Shown: positions 17,364-25,789 of the stretch, in pieces
Position numbering within the stretch: the stretch's first letter is position 1
Layout of the letters: every line of letters begins with the position of its first letter
Source: Kribbella qitaiheensis
Lineage (GTDB): Bacteria; Actinomycetota; Actinomycetes; Propionibacteriales; Kribbellaceae
Direction: 5' to 3'
Assembly (NCBI RefSeq): GCF_014217565.1
Contig: NZ_CP043661.1
Location: forward strand, 2,542,001 to 2,606,000
DNA length: 64,000 nt
Position numbers and translations under genes: made by a program
Notes under the pieces: model-generated
The model's database searches: none
What the model was told of the DNA's origin: nothing
What the model saw: only the letters and a program-made list of their open reading frames with translations

Positions 17364-18146
17364 TTGAAGCGTTATGAACGGCTGAACACGTTGCTCGAGT
17401 CGCTTGCGGAAAAGGGCGCCATCGATGTCGACGAGCTCGCCGAGCAGTTGCATGTGTCGGCGGCGACGATCCGGCGGGACCTCGACCACCTGGGCAAGCA
17501 GCAACTTCTCACCCGGACCCGCGGCGGCGCCGTCGCCAACGCGGTCTCGTACGACCTGCCGTTGCGCTACAAGACTGCGCGTTTCGCCTCCGAGAAGCAG
17601 CGGATCGCGCAGGCCGCGGCCACCCTGGTCCGGCGCGGCATGGTGATCGGCATGAACGGCGGCACCACGATCTCCGAGGTGGCGCGGACGCTGGCGACCC
17701 GGCCGGAGCTGTCCGCCGAGCACGGCGAGCCCGCCTTCACCCTCGTCACCAACGCGCTGAACATCGCCAACGAGCTGATCGTCCGGCCGCACGTCAAGAT
17801 GGTGCTCACCGGCGGCGTCGCCCGGCCGCAGTCGTACGAGATGATCGGCCCGCTGTCGCACCGGATCCTGGTCGACCTGTCGCTGGACATCGCCTTCATC
17901 GGCGTCGACGGGATCGACGAGACCGGCGCCACCGCCCATCACGAGGGTGAGGCCAACATCAACCAGCTGATCGTCAGCCGGGCCGCCAAGGTGGTCGTGG
18001 TGGCCGACTCGTCCAAACTCGGCCAGCGCGCCTTCGCCCGGATCTGCGAGCTGAGCGAGATCGACACGCTCGTCACCGATGCCCAGGCCGACGAGTCCCA
18101 GCTGGCCGTCTTCAAGGAAGCCGGGATCGACGTCATCCGGTCCTGA
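17364..18146 (+). CDS. DeoR/GlpR-family transcriptional repressor
   Basis: 260 aa beginning at TTG 17364 after a GTAGGAGGAG site. The N-terminal HTH is RYERLNTLLESLAEKGAIDVDELAEQLHVSAATIRRDLDHLGKQQLLTRTRGGAV, the DeoR signature. The C-terminal sugar-phosphate sensor domain shows GMNGGTTISEVARTL, VTNALNIANEL, LTGGVARP, FIGVDGID and VVVADSSKLGQRAF. It binds a phosphorylated sugar and releases DNA. It is divergent from the SIS gene and probably represses it and itself. Confidence 0.92.
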   Translation: MKRYERLNTLLESLAEKGAIDVDELAEQLHVSAATIRRDLDHLGKQQLLTRTRGGAVANAVSYDLPLRYKTARFASEKQRIAQAAATLVRRGMVIGMNGGTTISEVARTLATRPELSAEHGEPAFTLVTNALNIANELIVRPHVKMVLTGGVARPQSYEMIGPLSHRILVDLSLDIAFIGVDGIDETGATAHHEGEANINQLIVSRAAKVVVVADSSKLGQRAFARICELSEIDTLVTDAQADESQLAVFKEAGIDVIRS

Positions 18147-18183
18147 CACCCCGCACCTCCCTGTCTCGCTTCTTTCCGTTGAT

Positions 18184-18213
18184 CCGCCGGGTGGCCCTGA
18201 GGCTGCCCGGCGG
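18184..18213 (+). terminator. Terminator after the DeoR gene
   Basis: A 13-bp stem (two G-U-type mismatches) from CCGCCGGGTGGCC and GGCTGCCCGGCGG, loop CTGA, followed by CTCCTTTCT. It lies about 40 bp after the stop. Confidence 0.7.
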
Positions 18214-18279
18214 CTCCTTTCTGCGTGCTCAGGTAGATCATATCTGCTCAGGGCCAGAAGTTACGAGCAAGAGTGCGCA

Positions 18280-19002
18280 GTGCTCGCGCGGGAGACGCAG
18301 AAACGGGACCCGGGGACGCTAGGCTTCGGGTCAGCAGCGACACCGATCAGGGAGGGCATCATCGCCACGGGCATCGACCCCACGTCCTGGGCCTACGCCG
18401 AGGACTACACCGGTGAGAACGAGGTCGTCACCGGTGCACGGGCGAGCGCTGAGTACAGCGGCGTGTCCCCGATCGGTCCCGGCGCGGCCTCCGCGCTGAG
18501 CCTGCTCGCGGCGGCGGTCGGCGCCAAGGCCGTGGTCGAGATCGGCACCGGGACCGGCGTCTCCGGGCTGGCCCTGCTCCGCGGGATGCGCACCGACGGC
18601 ACCCTGACGACGGTCGACATCGACGCGGAGAACCAGCGCCTGGCCCGCAAGACCTTCCTCGACGCCGGCGTACCGTCCAACCGCTTCCGGCTGATCGCCG
18701 GCTCCGCGCTCGACGTGGTCACGCGGCTGACCGACGGCCACTACGACCTGGTCTTCTGCGACGCCGACAAGCGCGAGAACACGGCGTACCTGCACGAGGC
18801 CCTGCGCCTGCTCCGCCCCGGCGGCGTCGTCGCCTTCGCCAGCACCCTCGCGCACGGCCGCGTCGCCGACCCGGCCCACCGGGACCCGGACACCACCGCC
18901 GTCCGCGACGTCATCCGCGCCATCCGCGACGACGACGACCTCGTCTCCGCCCTACTCCCCGTCTCCGACGGCCTCCTAGCCGCCGCCAAACGCTTCCCGT
19001 AG
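18280..19002 (+). CDS. SAM-dependent O-methyltransferase (Rv1220c-like)
   Basis: Class-I methyltransferase of the catechol-OMT type: SWAYAEDYTGENEVVTGARASAEYSGVSPIGPGAASAL, SAM motif VVEIGTGTGVSGLALLRG, TTVDIDAENQRLARKTF and LVFCDADKRENTAYLHEAL (metal/catechol-site-like). The start is uncertain. GTG 18280 gives 240 aa with a non-homologous lead, while the conserved domain begins about residue 30. A strong AGGGAGGG site at 18349-18356 precedes only ATC codons (18358, 18361). A homologue sits next to sigE in M. tuberculosis; here it is 5 kb away. The substrate is unknown. Confidence 0.82.
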   Translation: MLARETQKRDPGTLGFGSAATPIREGIIATGIDPTSWAYAEDYTGENEVVTGARASAEYSGVSPIGPGAASALSLLAAAVGAKAVVEIGTGTGVSGLALLRGMRTDGTLTTVDIDAENQRLARKTFLDAGVPSNRFRLIAGSALDVVTRLTDGHYDLVFCDADKRENTAYLHEALRLLRPGGVVAFASTLAHGRVADPAHRDPDTTAVRDVIRAIRDDDDLVSALLPVSDGLLAAAKRFP

Positions 19003-19070
19003 ACCTCCGCCCTCCCCGTCACTCAACGAACCCGAGAGCTACGGGGTGTAGCTGGAACGTGGTAGAACTA

Positions 19071-19133
19071 CCTAAAAAAACCAACAATGGCGCTAATTCG
19101 ATCATCGATTAGTATGATTGTTGATTTTTTAGG
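19071..19133. promoter_or_regulatory. AT-rich palindromic leader of the Fic gene
   Basis: CCTAAAAAAACCAACAAT (19071-19088) pairs with ATTGTTGATTTTTTAGG (19117-19133), with one mismatch and one bulge. The stretch is far more AT-rich than its surroundings. The right arm runs into the AGGGGG ribosome site (19131-19136) of the Fic gene at 19143. It could be an operator or an RNA hairpin masking the ribosome site. Confidence 0.6.
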
Positions 19134-19142
19134 GGGTTTGAG

Positions 19143-20201
19143 ATGCGGTCCTTCGCCGACCTGGATCGACTGATCGGTCAGGTGCCCGCCCAGGTCGTCA
19201 TGCGGCTACGCGACATCGACACCGGGCGCGGCAGCGAGGCGCTCTACCGCCATCAACTACCGGCTCTACTCACCGAGCTCGCCAGCCGGGCCCGGGTCGA
19301 GAGCATTATCGCGTCCTCGGCAATCGAAGGGGTCATCGTCGCCGACCCGCAGCGAGCGCGGCGGATCATCGATGGTGATGCCGGCGTTCTCCGGACCCGC
19401 AGTGAGCAGGAGTTGGCCGGCTACCGGAAGACCCTCGACTATCTCTTTCAGGAGGACTGGCGGCCGCTCAACGTCGGGCTGGTGTTGCACCTCCATCGAT
19501 TGCTGTGGTCCGAGACAGCACTGGACGGCGGACACCTCAAAACCGATGACAACCTTGTGGTGGACCGCTCACCCGACGGCACGGTCACGGTCAGGTTCAA
19601 GCCGGTTCCGGCAGCGAAGACCGAGAGCTACCTGGCTGATCTTCTCGCCCGGTATCGGTCGGCGCAGGCTGCCGCCAAGCATCACCCGATCCTCCTGGTC
19701 GGGCTGGCTGTTCTGGATCTCCTGGTCATCCACCCCTTCGCCGACGGCAACGGCCGAGTCGCCAGGGCCCTGACCAACGGCCTGCTCGTCGACGCCGGCT
19801 ACGAGGTCTGCAGGTGGGTGTCGCTCGAGCAGTCGATCGCCGACAGCGCGGACCAGTACTACGACACGCTGCTGCGCTCCACTCACGACTGGCACCAGGA
19901 TGCCGCCGACCCCTGGCCATGGCTCGGGTACTTCGTCGCGACCCTCGCCTCGGCGTACGAGACCTTCGCCCGTAAGGCGGCGGCCGATCGATCTGGCAAC
20001 AACAAGCAAGCCAGAGTCCGCACCCACGTCCTCAAGCACGCGGCTCCGATCTTCAAGCTCGCCGATGTCCGAACCGCTCTGCCGGGAGTCAGCGACCAGA
20101 CGATCCGGCTGGTTCTCGACCAACTCAAGTCGGAGGGAGTGCTGGCACCCGAAGGCACCGGCCGGGCGGCCCGCTGGCGTCGCGCGCCCTCTCTCCCCTA
20201 G
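19143..20201 (+). CDS. Fic-domain AMP-transferase with self-inhibitory motif and C-terminal winged helix
   Basis: 352 aa. The Fic core motif HPFADGNGRVAR (197-208) carries catalytic His197 and the Asp/Gly/Arg residues that bind ATP. An N-terminal inhibitory motif S58-x3-E62-G63 (SSAIEG) precedes it, the arrangement in which the glutamate blocks ATP until relieved. The C-terminal 60 residues look like a winged helix (IFKLADVRTALPGVSDQTIRLVLDQLKSEGVL). It should AMPylate Tyr/Thr/Ser of a target and may bind its own palindromic leader. No separate antitoxin gene is adjacent. AT-rich flanks suggest acquisition. Confidence 0.92.
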   Translation: MRSFADLDRLIGQVPAQVVMRLRDIDTGRGSEALYRHQLPALLTELASRARVESIIASSAIEGVIVADPQRARRIIDGDAGVLRTRSEQELAGYRKTLDYLFQEDWRPLNVGLVLHLHRLLWSETALDGGHLKTDDNLVVDRSPDGTVTVRFKPVPAAKTESYLADLLARYRSAQAAAKHHPILLVGLAVLDLLVIHPFADGNGRVARALTNGLLVDAGYEVCRWVSLEQSIADSADQYYDTLLRSTHDWHQDAADPWPWLGYFVATLASAYETFARKAAADRSGNNKQARVRTHVLKHAAPIFKLADVRTALPGVSDQTIRLVLDQLKSEGVLAPEGTGRAARWRRAPSLP

Positions 20202-20226
20202 CCGCTGAACGCTTCCCTAGATAGGG

Positions 20227-21426
20227 CTAGCTCGTCAGTAGGTGGGTCAGGCGGGTGATGGCGGTGGGGACGGCTGGGGTGGTTGTGAAGCAGAGGCGGT
20301 AGTAGCCGGGGGTGGGGGTGTGGAAGGTGGCGCCCGCGGGGAGGTGGAGGCGGGCGTCGGTGAAGATGCGGGTGGCGAGGGTGGACTCGGCTTCGAAGGT
20401 TGGTTCGGGGAGGAACTGGCGGAGGTCGAGGTAGAGGAAGAGGCCGGCGGTGGCGGGGAGATAGCTGAGGCCGGCCGCGTCCAGGGCTTCTGTCGTACGC
20501 CGGTACGCCGTTGCCAGGCGGGACCGGGATTCGGTCAGGAAGGCGTCGGTCCAGGCAGTGTCGGCCAGGAGGTCCCGGAGGAGCACCTGGGTGTCGCTTG
20601 ATGGGGTGGCGAAGCGGCCGAGTCGTTCCGCGATCGTGCGGACGTCGGGATTGCGCGTTTGCAGTACGCCGACCTTGTAGCCGCTGAGGCCGAAGTCCTT
20701 GGCGAATCCCCACGCGAGGTGGAGCCGGTCGGCCGGGAACTTCAGCCGGGACGCGCTGACGAAGGATCCGTCATGGACCGATCCGGCGTAGATCTCGTCG
20801 ACGATCAAGTGCAGGTTGTGCCGCGCCGCCACATCCGCGAGGGCCTGCAAGGTGCCGGCGTCGTACACCAGGCCAAGCGGGTTGCCGGGCGACAGCAGGC
20901 ACACGGCCCGCGGTCGCTCACCACGATCGAGTGCCTCGGTGATCGCGGCGTCTACTGCCTCCGCGCTCAATACGAAGTCCGGACCAGGCTGTGCGGGAAT
21001 CACCCGTACGCCGGCCCTTCCACCGAATGCGCCATCCACACCCGGGAAGTACGGAGCCGGCACGACGATCGCCTCCCCGGGGTCGCACAAGGCATATGCG
21101 AGCGCCTCCAGGACCGGCCCGACGCCCGCCAGCACCACCAGCTCCCCCGCATCAACCTCAACGCCCTGCAGGCCCGTCAGAAACCGGGCGAGCTCCACCC
21201 GAAACGGCAGCGACCCGGCCAGCTCCTGGTACTGCGTGTCCTCGGCCGTCACCCGCCGAGGCGCTGTGAGCCGTGGTTCGAGGAGGTCGAAGACGAGCCG
21301 GTTCTCCGCGGTACCGAGGTCGATGTAGCCGTCCGGGTTGTCCGCCGACCACGGATCCGCGGCCATCACGGCATAGACATCCGGCCCGGGCCGTCCCAGC
21401 TGCTGCGCCCGGTGGGACACGCTCAC
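20227..21426 (-). CDS. PLP-dependent class I/II aminotransferase
   Basis: 399 aa from the GTG at 21426, whose last two bases form part of the TGA of the upstream hydrolase gene (GTGA overlap). Fold-type I PLP motifs are seen: NRLVFDLL, GVGPVLEALAYAL, VPAPYFPGVDGAF, LLSPGNPLGLVYD, VDEIYAGS and the Schiff-base lysine in WGFAKDFGLSGYKVG. This spacing resembles ACC-synthase-like and alanine/kynurenine aminotransferases. As last gene of the kynurenine operon it could transaminate kynurenine or 3-hydroxykynurenine, or recycle the released alanine (inference from position only). Confidence 0.85.
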   Translation of the reverse strand: MSVSHRAQQLGRPGPDVYAVMAADPWSADNPDGYIDLGTAENRLVFDLLEPRLTAPRRVTAEDTQYQELAGSLPFRVELARFLTGLQGVEVDAGELVVLAGVGPVLEALAYALCDPGEAIVVPAPYFPGVDGAFGGRAGVRVIPAQPGPDFVLSAEAVDAAITEALDRGERPRAVCLLSPGNPLGLVYDAGTLQALADVAARHNLHLIVDEIYAGSVHDGSFVSASRLKFPADRLHLAWGFAKDFGLSGYKVGVLQTRNPDVRTIAERLGRFATPSSDTQVLLRDLLADTAWTDAFLTESRSRLATAYRRTTEALDAAGLSYLPATAGLFLYLDLRQFLPEPTFEAESTLATRIFTDARLHLPAGATFHTPTPGYYRLCFTTTPAVPTAITRLTHLLTS

Positions 21427-22145
21427 CCGGAGAACCTCGTCAGCTCCGCCGTCACCTGGTGCCACGCATCGGCCAGCGGGTCGATCACCTCGTAATGCCC
21501 GGCTCCCTTCACGAGCACCAGCCTGGCCGTCGGATGCGCGGTGAAGTATGACTCCGCGACCGAGACCGGCACCCGCGTGTCCGCGGTCCCGTGCACGATC
21601 GCCACCGGCATGATCGGCGCCGGCAGACGCACCGGGTCGAGATCGTTGCGGACGCCGCTACCGACGAAGTCCTGTACTGCGCCGTCGTCCAGCCCCAGCT
21701 GATCCGCCAGCAGCAGATCCGCCACCGGGGCCAGCGCGAGCGTCCCCCGCAGACGCACCGGGTTGAGAGTGGCGGCCGCCCACAACGCCAGGTGCCCGCC
21801 CGCCGAATGCCCGATCAGCAGGAACCCGGCATGCACGTCCATCAGGTCCGGTAACCGATCCAGGGCAGTGCGTACGTCGGCCGTGGTCAGATCCGGCTGC
21901 CCTGGCTCCCGCCTGTACTCCAGCGAGGCCACCGGCCAGCCCTCGTCCGCGAGCGCCTCGCCGAGCGGCCGGGCGTGGGTCCGGTCGTACTCCGGCCGCC
22001 AGAACCCGCCGTGGATGAACACCACCAGCGGCCGATAGTCCTTGGCGTGCCAGACGTCCATCACCTGGTCCGCGTGCTCGCCGTACCGGAGCAGCTCGTC
22101 GGGCTCGCGCGCCGCACGGGTCAGAACGGAACGGTCCTCGCTCAT
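21423..22145 (-). CDS. kynB: Arylformamidase-like alpha/beta hydrolase
   Basis: 240 aa. The oxyanion motif HGGFW (in VVFIHGGFW), the nucleophile elbow GHSAGGH, and a late Asp/His pair (HGTADTRVPV; KGAGHYEVIDP) match the kynurenine-formamidase branch of alpha/beta hydrolases, which cleaves N-formylkynurenine to kynurenine and formate. Bacterial KynB proper belongs to another fold, so the symbol marks function, not homology. It lies in an operon with kmo, kynU, HAO and ACMSD, which supports the assignment. It is separated from the ACMSD gene by a 95-bp palindromic insertion. Confidence 0.75.
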   Translation of the reverse strand: MSEDRSVLTRAAREPDELLRYGEHADQVMDVWHAKDYRPLVVFIHGGFWRPEYDRTHARPLGEALADEGWPVASLEYRREPGQPDLTTADVRTALDRLPDLMDVHAGFLLIGHSAGGHLALWAAATLNPVRLRGTLALAPVADLLLADQLGLDDGAVQDFVGSGVRNDLDPVRLPAPIMPVAIVHGTADTRVPVSVAESYFTAHPTARLVLVKGAGHYEVIDPLADAWHQVTAELTRFSG

Positions 22146-22155
22146 CCAGACCTCC

Positions 22156-22250
22156 TAGTGCCCCGTGTCGAAAGTTCCGTCAGCGATAGCGGTGTCGAGG
22201 TGCGTGCCTGGGCACCGCTAGCGCAGCGGAACTTTCGACACGGGGCACTA
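22156..22250. repeat. 95-bp MITE-like palindromic element inside the kyn operon
   Basis: Perfect 24-bp terminal inverted repeats, 22156-22179 (TAGTGCCCCGTG...) and 22227-22250 (...CACGGGGCACTA), enclose an inner imperfect stem (14 of 14 with two mismatches, 22181-22194 and 22212-22226 region) and a loop of about 17 nt. It has no coding capacity. Size, perfect ends and position between two operon genes fit a miniature inverted-repeat element or a repetitive extragenic palindrome. It would form a very stable hairpin in the operon mRNA. Confidence 0.7.
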
Positions 22251-22259
22251 ACGGAGAGG

Positions 22260-23261
22260 TCAGGACCTCCCCAGGTAACGCAGTGCGTTCGCGGACAGCA
22301 GTTTCTGCTGCTGCCCGCCGGACAGGAAGCCGGCCTTCCGAACCACCTCGCCGACCGGCCGCTCGCCCAGCGGATACGGGTAATCACTGCCGAGAATCAG
22401 TTGGTCTTCTCCAAGCGTATCGACCAGCAACCGCAACGCCGCGGTCTCGAACACCACTGTATCCACGAAGAACCGGTCAAGATAAGTGCTTGGCGGATGC
22501 AACGACCGGCCCCGTACGACGTCACCGCGGCGCTGCCAGGCGTTCTCCACCCGGCCCAGCCAGAACGCGAAACTCCCGCCACCGTGGGCGAAACAGATCC
22601 GTAGCGACTCGGGCAGCTGATCGAACGCGCCACCGAGGATCATCGCGAGTATCGAGAGGTGCGTCTCGCCCGGCATCCCGGTCAGCCAGCGCGCCATCCA
22701 GCGATCCAGCCGCGGCCCGCCCGGCATGTCCCACGGATGCACCAGAACCGGGGCGCCGACCTCGGCACAGTGCTTGAGGAAGGCAACGATCCCGGCATCG
22801 TCGAGGTCGCGATCGCCGACATGGTTGCCGATCTCGACACCTACATGCCCGGCCGCGAGGCAGCGGTCGAGCTCGGCGCAGGCCGCGTCCGGGTCCTGCA
22901 ACGGCACCTGACAGAAAGGGATCAGCCTGTTGTCCCCGGCAAGCGTCTCCAGGGTGAGATCGTTGAAGATCCTTGCCACCTTGACCGCCTGGTCGGCAGG
23001 CCGGTCGTAGGCGAAGAACACCGGCGTCGGCGAGACGACCTGGAGATCGATGCCGTCGGCATCCATATCCTCGCGCCGGACCACCGGATCCCACGTCTGC
23101 GGGCCGATCGGGCGGAACTCGGTCTCGCCGACCATGATCATCGCGGCGCGCTCGGAGTCGATCCGCAGCCACGGCCAGCCGTCCCCACCACAAGCCGCCG
23201 CGAGGTCGGGCCATCCCTTAGGGACGAGGTGAGTGTGTACGTCGACAATCGGCCCGGTCAC
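22260..23261 (-). CDS. nbaD: 2-amino-3-carboxymuconate-6-semialdehyde decarboxylase (ACMSD)
   Basis: 333 aa amidohydrolase-type zinc decarboxylase. Metal ligands are seen in order: H9-x-H11 (VDVHTHLVP), VHPWDMPGG, FAHGGGSFAFWLGR and the Asp in LGSDYPYPLGE. FDQLPESLRICFAHGGG and HPPSTYLDRFFVDTVVFE are typical of ACMSD. It removes CO2 from the ring-cleavage product of 3-hydroxyanthranilate, giving 2-aminomuconate semialdehyde and diverting flux from quinolinate and NAD. It follows the HAO gene on the same strand. Confidence 0.93.
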   Translation of the reverse strand: MTGPIVDVHTHLVPKGWPDLAAACGGDGWPWLRIDSERAAMIMVGETEFRPIGPQTWDPVVRREDMDADGIDLQVVSPTPVFFAYDRPADQAVKVARIFNDLTLETLAGDNRLIPFCQVPLQDPDAACAELDRCLAAGHVGVEIGNHVGDRDLDDAGIVAFLKHCAEVGAPVLVHPWDMPGGPRLDRWMARWLTGMPGETHLSILAMILGGAFDQLPESLRICFAHGGGSFAFWLGRVENAWQRRGDVVRGRSLHPPSTYLDRFFVDTVVFETAALRLLVDTLGEDQLILGSDYPYPLGERPVGEVVRKAGFLSGGQQQKLLSANALRYLGRS

Positions 23262-23334
23262 CCGAGCCGCCGACCGGCGTACGGCGGGGAGCCGGGCGTC
23301 TCACGCCGGCAGACCGCAGGTACGCAGTACTGGG

Positions 23335-23856
23335 TCATCCGGCCTTGCCCGGGTGAAGGGTGCCGCAGGTCGGGCAGGTTCTGGCATCTTCGCTCTCGTA
23401 GAAGGCCTTGAAAACCGGTGGGAGGTCCTCGACTATGTCGTTCACCTGCAGCTCGACCTCGTGCACGATGCCGTCGCAGTTCGCGCAGTACCAGCGGAAC
23501 TTCTCCAGCGTGCCCTGCTCGCGGACGCGCTCCATCACCAGGCCGATCGAATCCGCGTCGCGCTGCGGCGAATGCGGCATGTTCCGCGGCAGCACCCACA
23601 TCTCGCCCTCGTTGATGTCCACCCGGGCCGGCCCGTCGTCGGTCATCACGTCGACGTGCATGGTGCCCTTGATCTGGTAGAAGAACTCTTCGTACGGGTC
23701 GACGTGGAAGTCGTTGCGGGAGTTCGGCCCGCCGACCACCATCGTGATGAAGTCGTCCCCGGTCGGGAACATCTGCTTGTTGCCGACCGGCGGCTTCAGC
23801 AGGTGCTTGTTCTCCTCGATCCAGTTCGGGAAATTCGTCGACTCCAGGTTGACCAT
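23335..23856 (-). CDS. nbaC: 3-hydroxyanthranilate 3,4-dioxygenase
   Basis: 173-aa cupin. It shows the catalytic set at near-canonical positions: Arg47, the iron ligands His51, Glu57 and His95, plus Arg99 and Glu109. The C-terminal rubredoxin-like iron site of the bacterial enzymes is complete: C124-x2-C127 (CANC) and C161-x2-C164 (CPTC). It opens the ring of 3-hydroxyanthranilate with O2. The ATG at 23856 follows an AGGTGAG site 4-5 bp away and lies 5 bp after the stop of the RidA gene. Confidence 0.95.
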   Translation of the reverse strand: MVNLESTNFPNWIEENKHLLKPPVGNKQMFPTGDDFITMVVGGPNSRNDFHVDPYEEFFYQIKGTMHVDVMTDDGPARVDINEGEMWVLPRNMPHSPQRDADSIGLVMERVREQGTLEKFRWYCANCDGIVHEVELQVNDIVEDLPPVFKAFYESEDARTCPTCGTLHPGKAG

Positions 23857-23861
23857 CGGGC

Positions 23862-24287
23862 TCACCTCTCCGTTGAAGTGGGCGGCAGTACTGCGACCGC
23901 CTGGATCTCTATCAGCAGTTGCGGATGCGGCAGCTGGTGCACGGCGACCGTCGTACGAGCCGGGCCTGTCTCGTCGAAGTACTCCGCGTACACCTCGTTG
24001 TACCCCCCGAAGTCGTTCATGCTGACCAGGTACGACGTCAGGCTGACCACATCGTCCAGGCCCGCGCCGACCGCCGCGAGGATGTCCCGGATGTTCTCGA
24101 TCACCGCCCGCGTCTGCTCCCTGATGTCCAGCGTGGTGGTCCCGAACTCGTCCACGGACGCACCCGCGATCGTGTTGTCCGCCCGCCGGCTCGACGTCCC
24201 CGACACGTACGCGAACCCGCCCGCCACCTTCACATGCGGAAACTTTCCCCGCGGCTGCGCCTTCCCCGCCACCAGCTTGCCGCTCAT
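23862..24287 (-). CDS. RidA/YjgF-family 2-aminomuconate deaminase
   Basis: 141 aa of the RidA fold: [29 protein letters not shown]-type helix ([33 protein letters not shown]) and [10 protein letters not shown] with the conserved Arg. Within this gene set it is expected to deaminate 2-aminomuconate to 4-oxalocrotonate, as in NbaF/AmnD-type enzymes, rather than act as a general enamine scavenger. The start overlaps the dehydrogenase stop by 4 bp (ATGA). Confidence 0.88.
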   Translation of the reverse strand: MSGKLVAGKAQPRGKFPHVKVAGGFAYVSGTSSRRADNTIAGASVDEFGTTTLDIREQTRAVIENIRDILAAVGAGLDDVVSLTSYLVSMNDFGGYNEVYAEYFDETGPARTTVAVHQLPHPQLLIEIQAVAVLPPTSTER

Positions 24288-25789
24288 GAGAGCTCCACGC
24301 AGACGTTGGTGAGTTCGGAGTAGAAGTGGAGGGAGTGGGTGCCGCCCTCGCGGCCGAGGCCGGAGAGCTTGGTGCCGCCGAAGGGCGTGCGGAGGTCGCG
24401 GAGGAACCAGGTGTTGACCCAGACGATGCCGACGTCGAGGGCCGCGCCGGCGCGGTGGGCGCGGCCGACGTCGCGGGTCCAGACCGTTGCGGCGAGGCCG
24501 TAGCGGCTGTTGTTGGCCAGCGCGAATGCCTCGTCCTCGGCGTCGAAGGGGGCGATGTGGCAGATCGGGCCGAAGATCTCCTCGGTGTTGGTGCGCGCGT
24601 CGGCGGGTAGCCCGGTGACGACCGTCGGTTGCACATAGCAACCACCGTCGCGGGCATCGCCGAACGACGGTACGCCGCCGCCCACGAGCACCGTGGCGCC
24701 CTCGGAGCGCGCGAGGTCGTAGTACCCGAGGACCTTGTCGCGGTGCTGTTTGGAGATCAGCGGCATGTTCATCGTGGCCTCGTCAGCGGGCCAGCCGAAG
24801 GTCAGTTCACCGGCACGCTTGGCCAGGCGTTCGCAGAACTCGTCGTACACGGGCCGTTCGACATACAGCCGTTCCGTGCAGAGGCAGACCTGGCCGCCGT
24901 TGGTGAAGACCGAGCGGACCGAACCCTCCACAGCCGCGTCCAGGTCGGCATCGGCGAAGACGAGGCCGGCGTTCTTGCCGCCGAGCTCGAAGGAGACGGC
25001 CTTGACCCCGTCGGCCGCGGCCTTGGCGATCGCGCTGCCGGTGGAGGATTCGCCGGTGAAGGTGATCGCGTCGACGCCCGGGTGCTTGGTGAGGAACTCC
25101 CCCGCCGATGACGGGCCGAAGCCGTGCACGAGGTTGAAGACACCATCCGGTACGCCGGCCGCGGCCATCACCTCGGCGAGTACGGTCGCCGAGGCCGGGG
25201 TCTCCTCGGAGGGCTTCACCACGACAGCGTTGCCGCAGGCAAGCGCCGGGGCGACCTTCCAGGTGAGCAGCAGGAGCGGCAGGTTCCAGGGCACGATGAT
25301 CGCGACTACGCCGGCCGGTTTGCGTACTGCGTAGTTGAGCGCGCGGCGTCCGTCGGGGAGGACGGTCGTGTACGACTCGGTCGGCGTGGTGGTGGCGAAG
25401 TCGGCGAACGCACGGAAGTTCGCGGCACCGCGTGGAATGTCGAGGGTTCGAGCTTGGCTGATCGACTTGCCTGTATCGCCGACCTCGGCCGCGATCAGGT
25501 CGTCGAAACGGCGCTCGAGTTCGTCGGCGACACGACGGAGTACGACGGCTCGTTCCTGCTCGCTCATCCTGCCCCACGGGCCGTTCAGAGCAGCGCGGGC
25601 GGCACTCACCGCTGCATCCACGGTCGCCTCGTCGGCCTCCGAGACGTCGAAGATCTTCTCCCCCGTCACCGGACTCAGCTTGGCGAAGGTGCTGCTGCTG
25701 GCAACAAACTCTCCACCCACAAAGTTCCGCAACAGCCCTGGCTCACCACCTTTGCCGGTGAGCAGTTCGGGCCGCCAGAGCGAAGTCAT
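24284..25789 (-). CDS. 2-aminomuconate-6-semialdehyde dehydrogenase
   Basis: 501-aa NAD-dependent aldehyde dehydrogenase. Motifs: [28 protein letters not shown], catalytic Glu in FELGGKNAG, catalytic Cys in [12 protein letters not shown], and [13 protein letters not shown]. The closest functional group is 2-hydroxymuconic/2-aminomuconic semialdehyde dehydrogenases. It oxidises the ACMSD product to 2-aminomuconate. The ATG at 25789 overlaps the TGA of kmo (ATGA), and its stop overlaps the RidA start the same way, so the four-base coupling is continuous. Confidence 0.92.
   Translation of the reverse strand: MTSLWRPELLTGKGGEPGLLRNFVGGEFVASSSTFAKLSPVTGEKIFDVSEADEATVDAAVSAARAALNGPWGRMSEQERAVVLRRVADELERRFDDLIAAEVGDTGKSISQARTLDIPRGAANFRAFADFATTTPTESYTTVLPDGRRALNYAVRKPAGVVAIIVPWNLPLLLLTWKVAPALACGNAVVVKPSEETPASATVLAEVMAAAGVPDGVFNLVHGFGPSSAGEFLTKHPGVDAITFTGESSTGSAIAKAAADGVKAVSFELGGKNAGLVFADADLDAAVEGSVRSVFTNGGQVCLCTERLYVERPVYDEFCERLAKRAGELTFGWPADEATMNMPLISKQHRDKVLGYYDLARSEGATVLVGGGVPSFGDARDGGCYVQPTVVTGLPADARTNTEEIFGPICHIAPFDAEDEAFALANNSRYGLAATVWTRDVGRAHRAGAALDVGIVWVNTWFLRDLRTPFGGTKLSGLGREGGTHSLHFYSELTNVCVELS

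Noticed and set aside
19143-20201. Fic gene as the toxin of a two-gene toxin-antitoxin pair
   Set aside because: No small antitoxin gene lies on either side, and the inhibitory motif is inside the protein itself.
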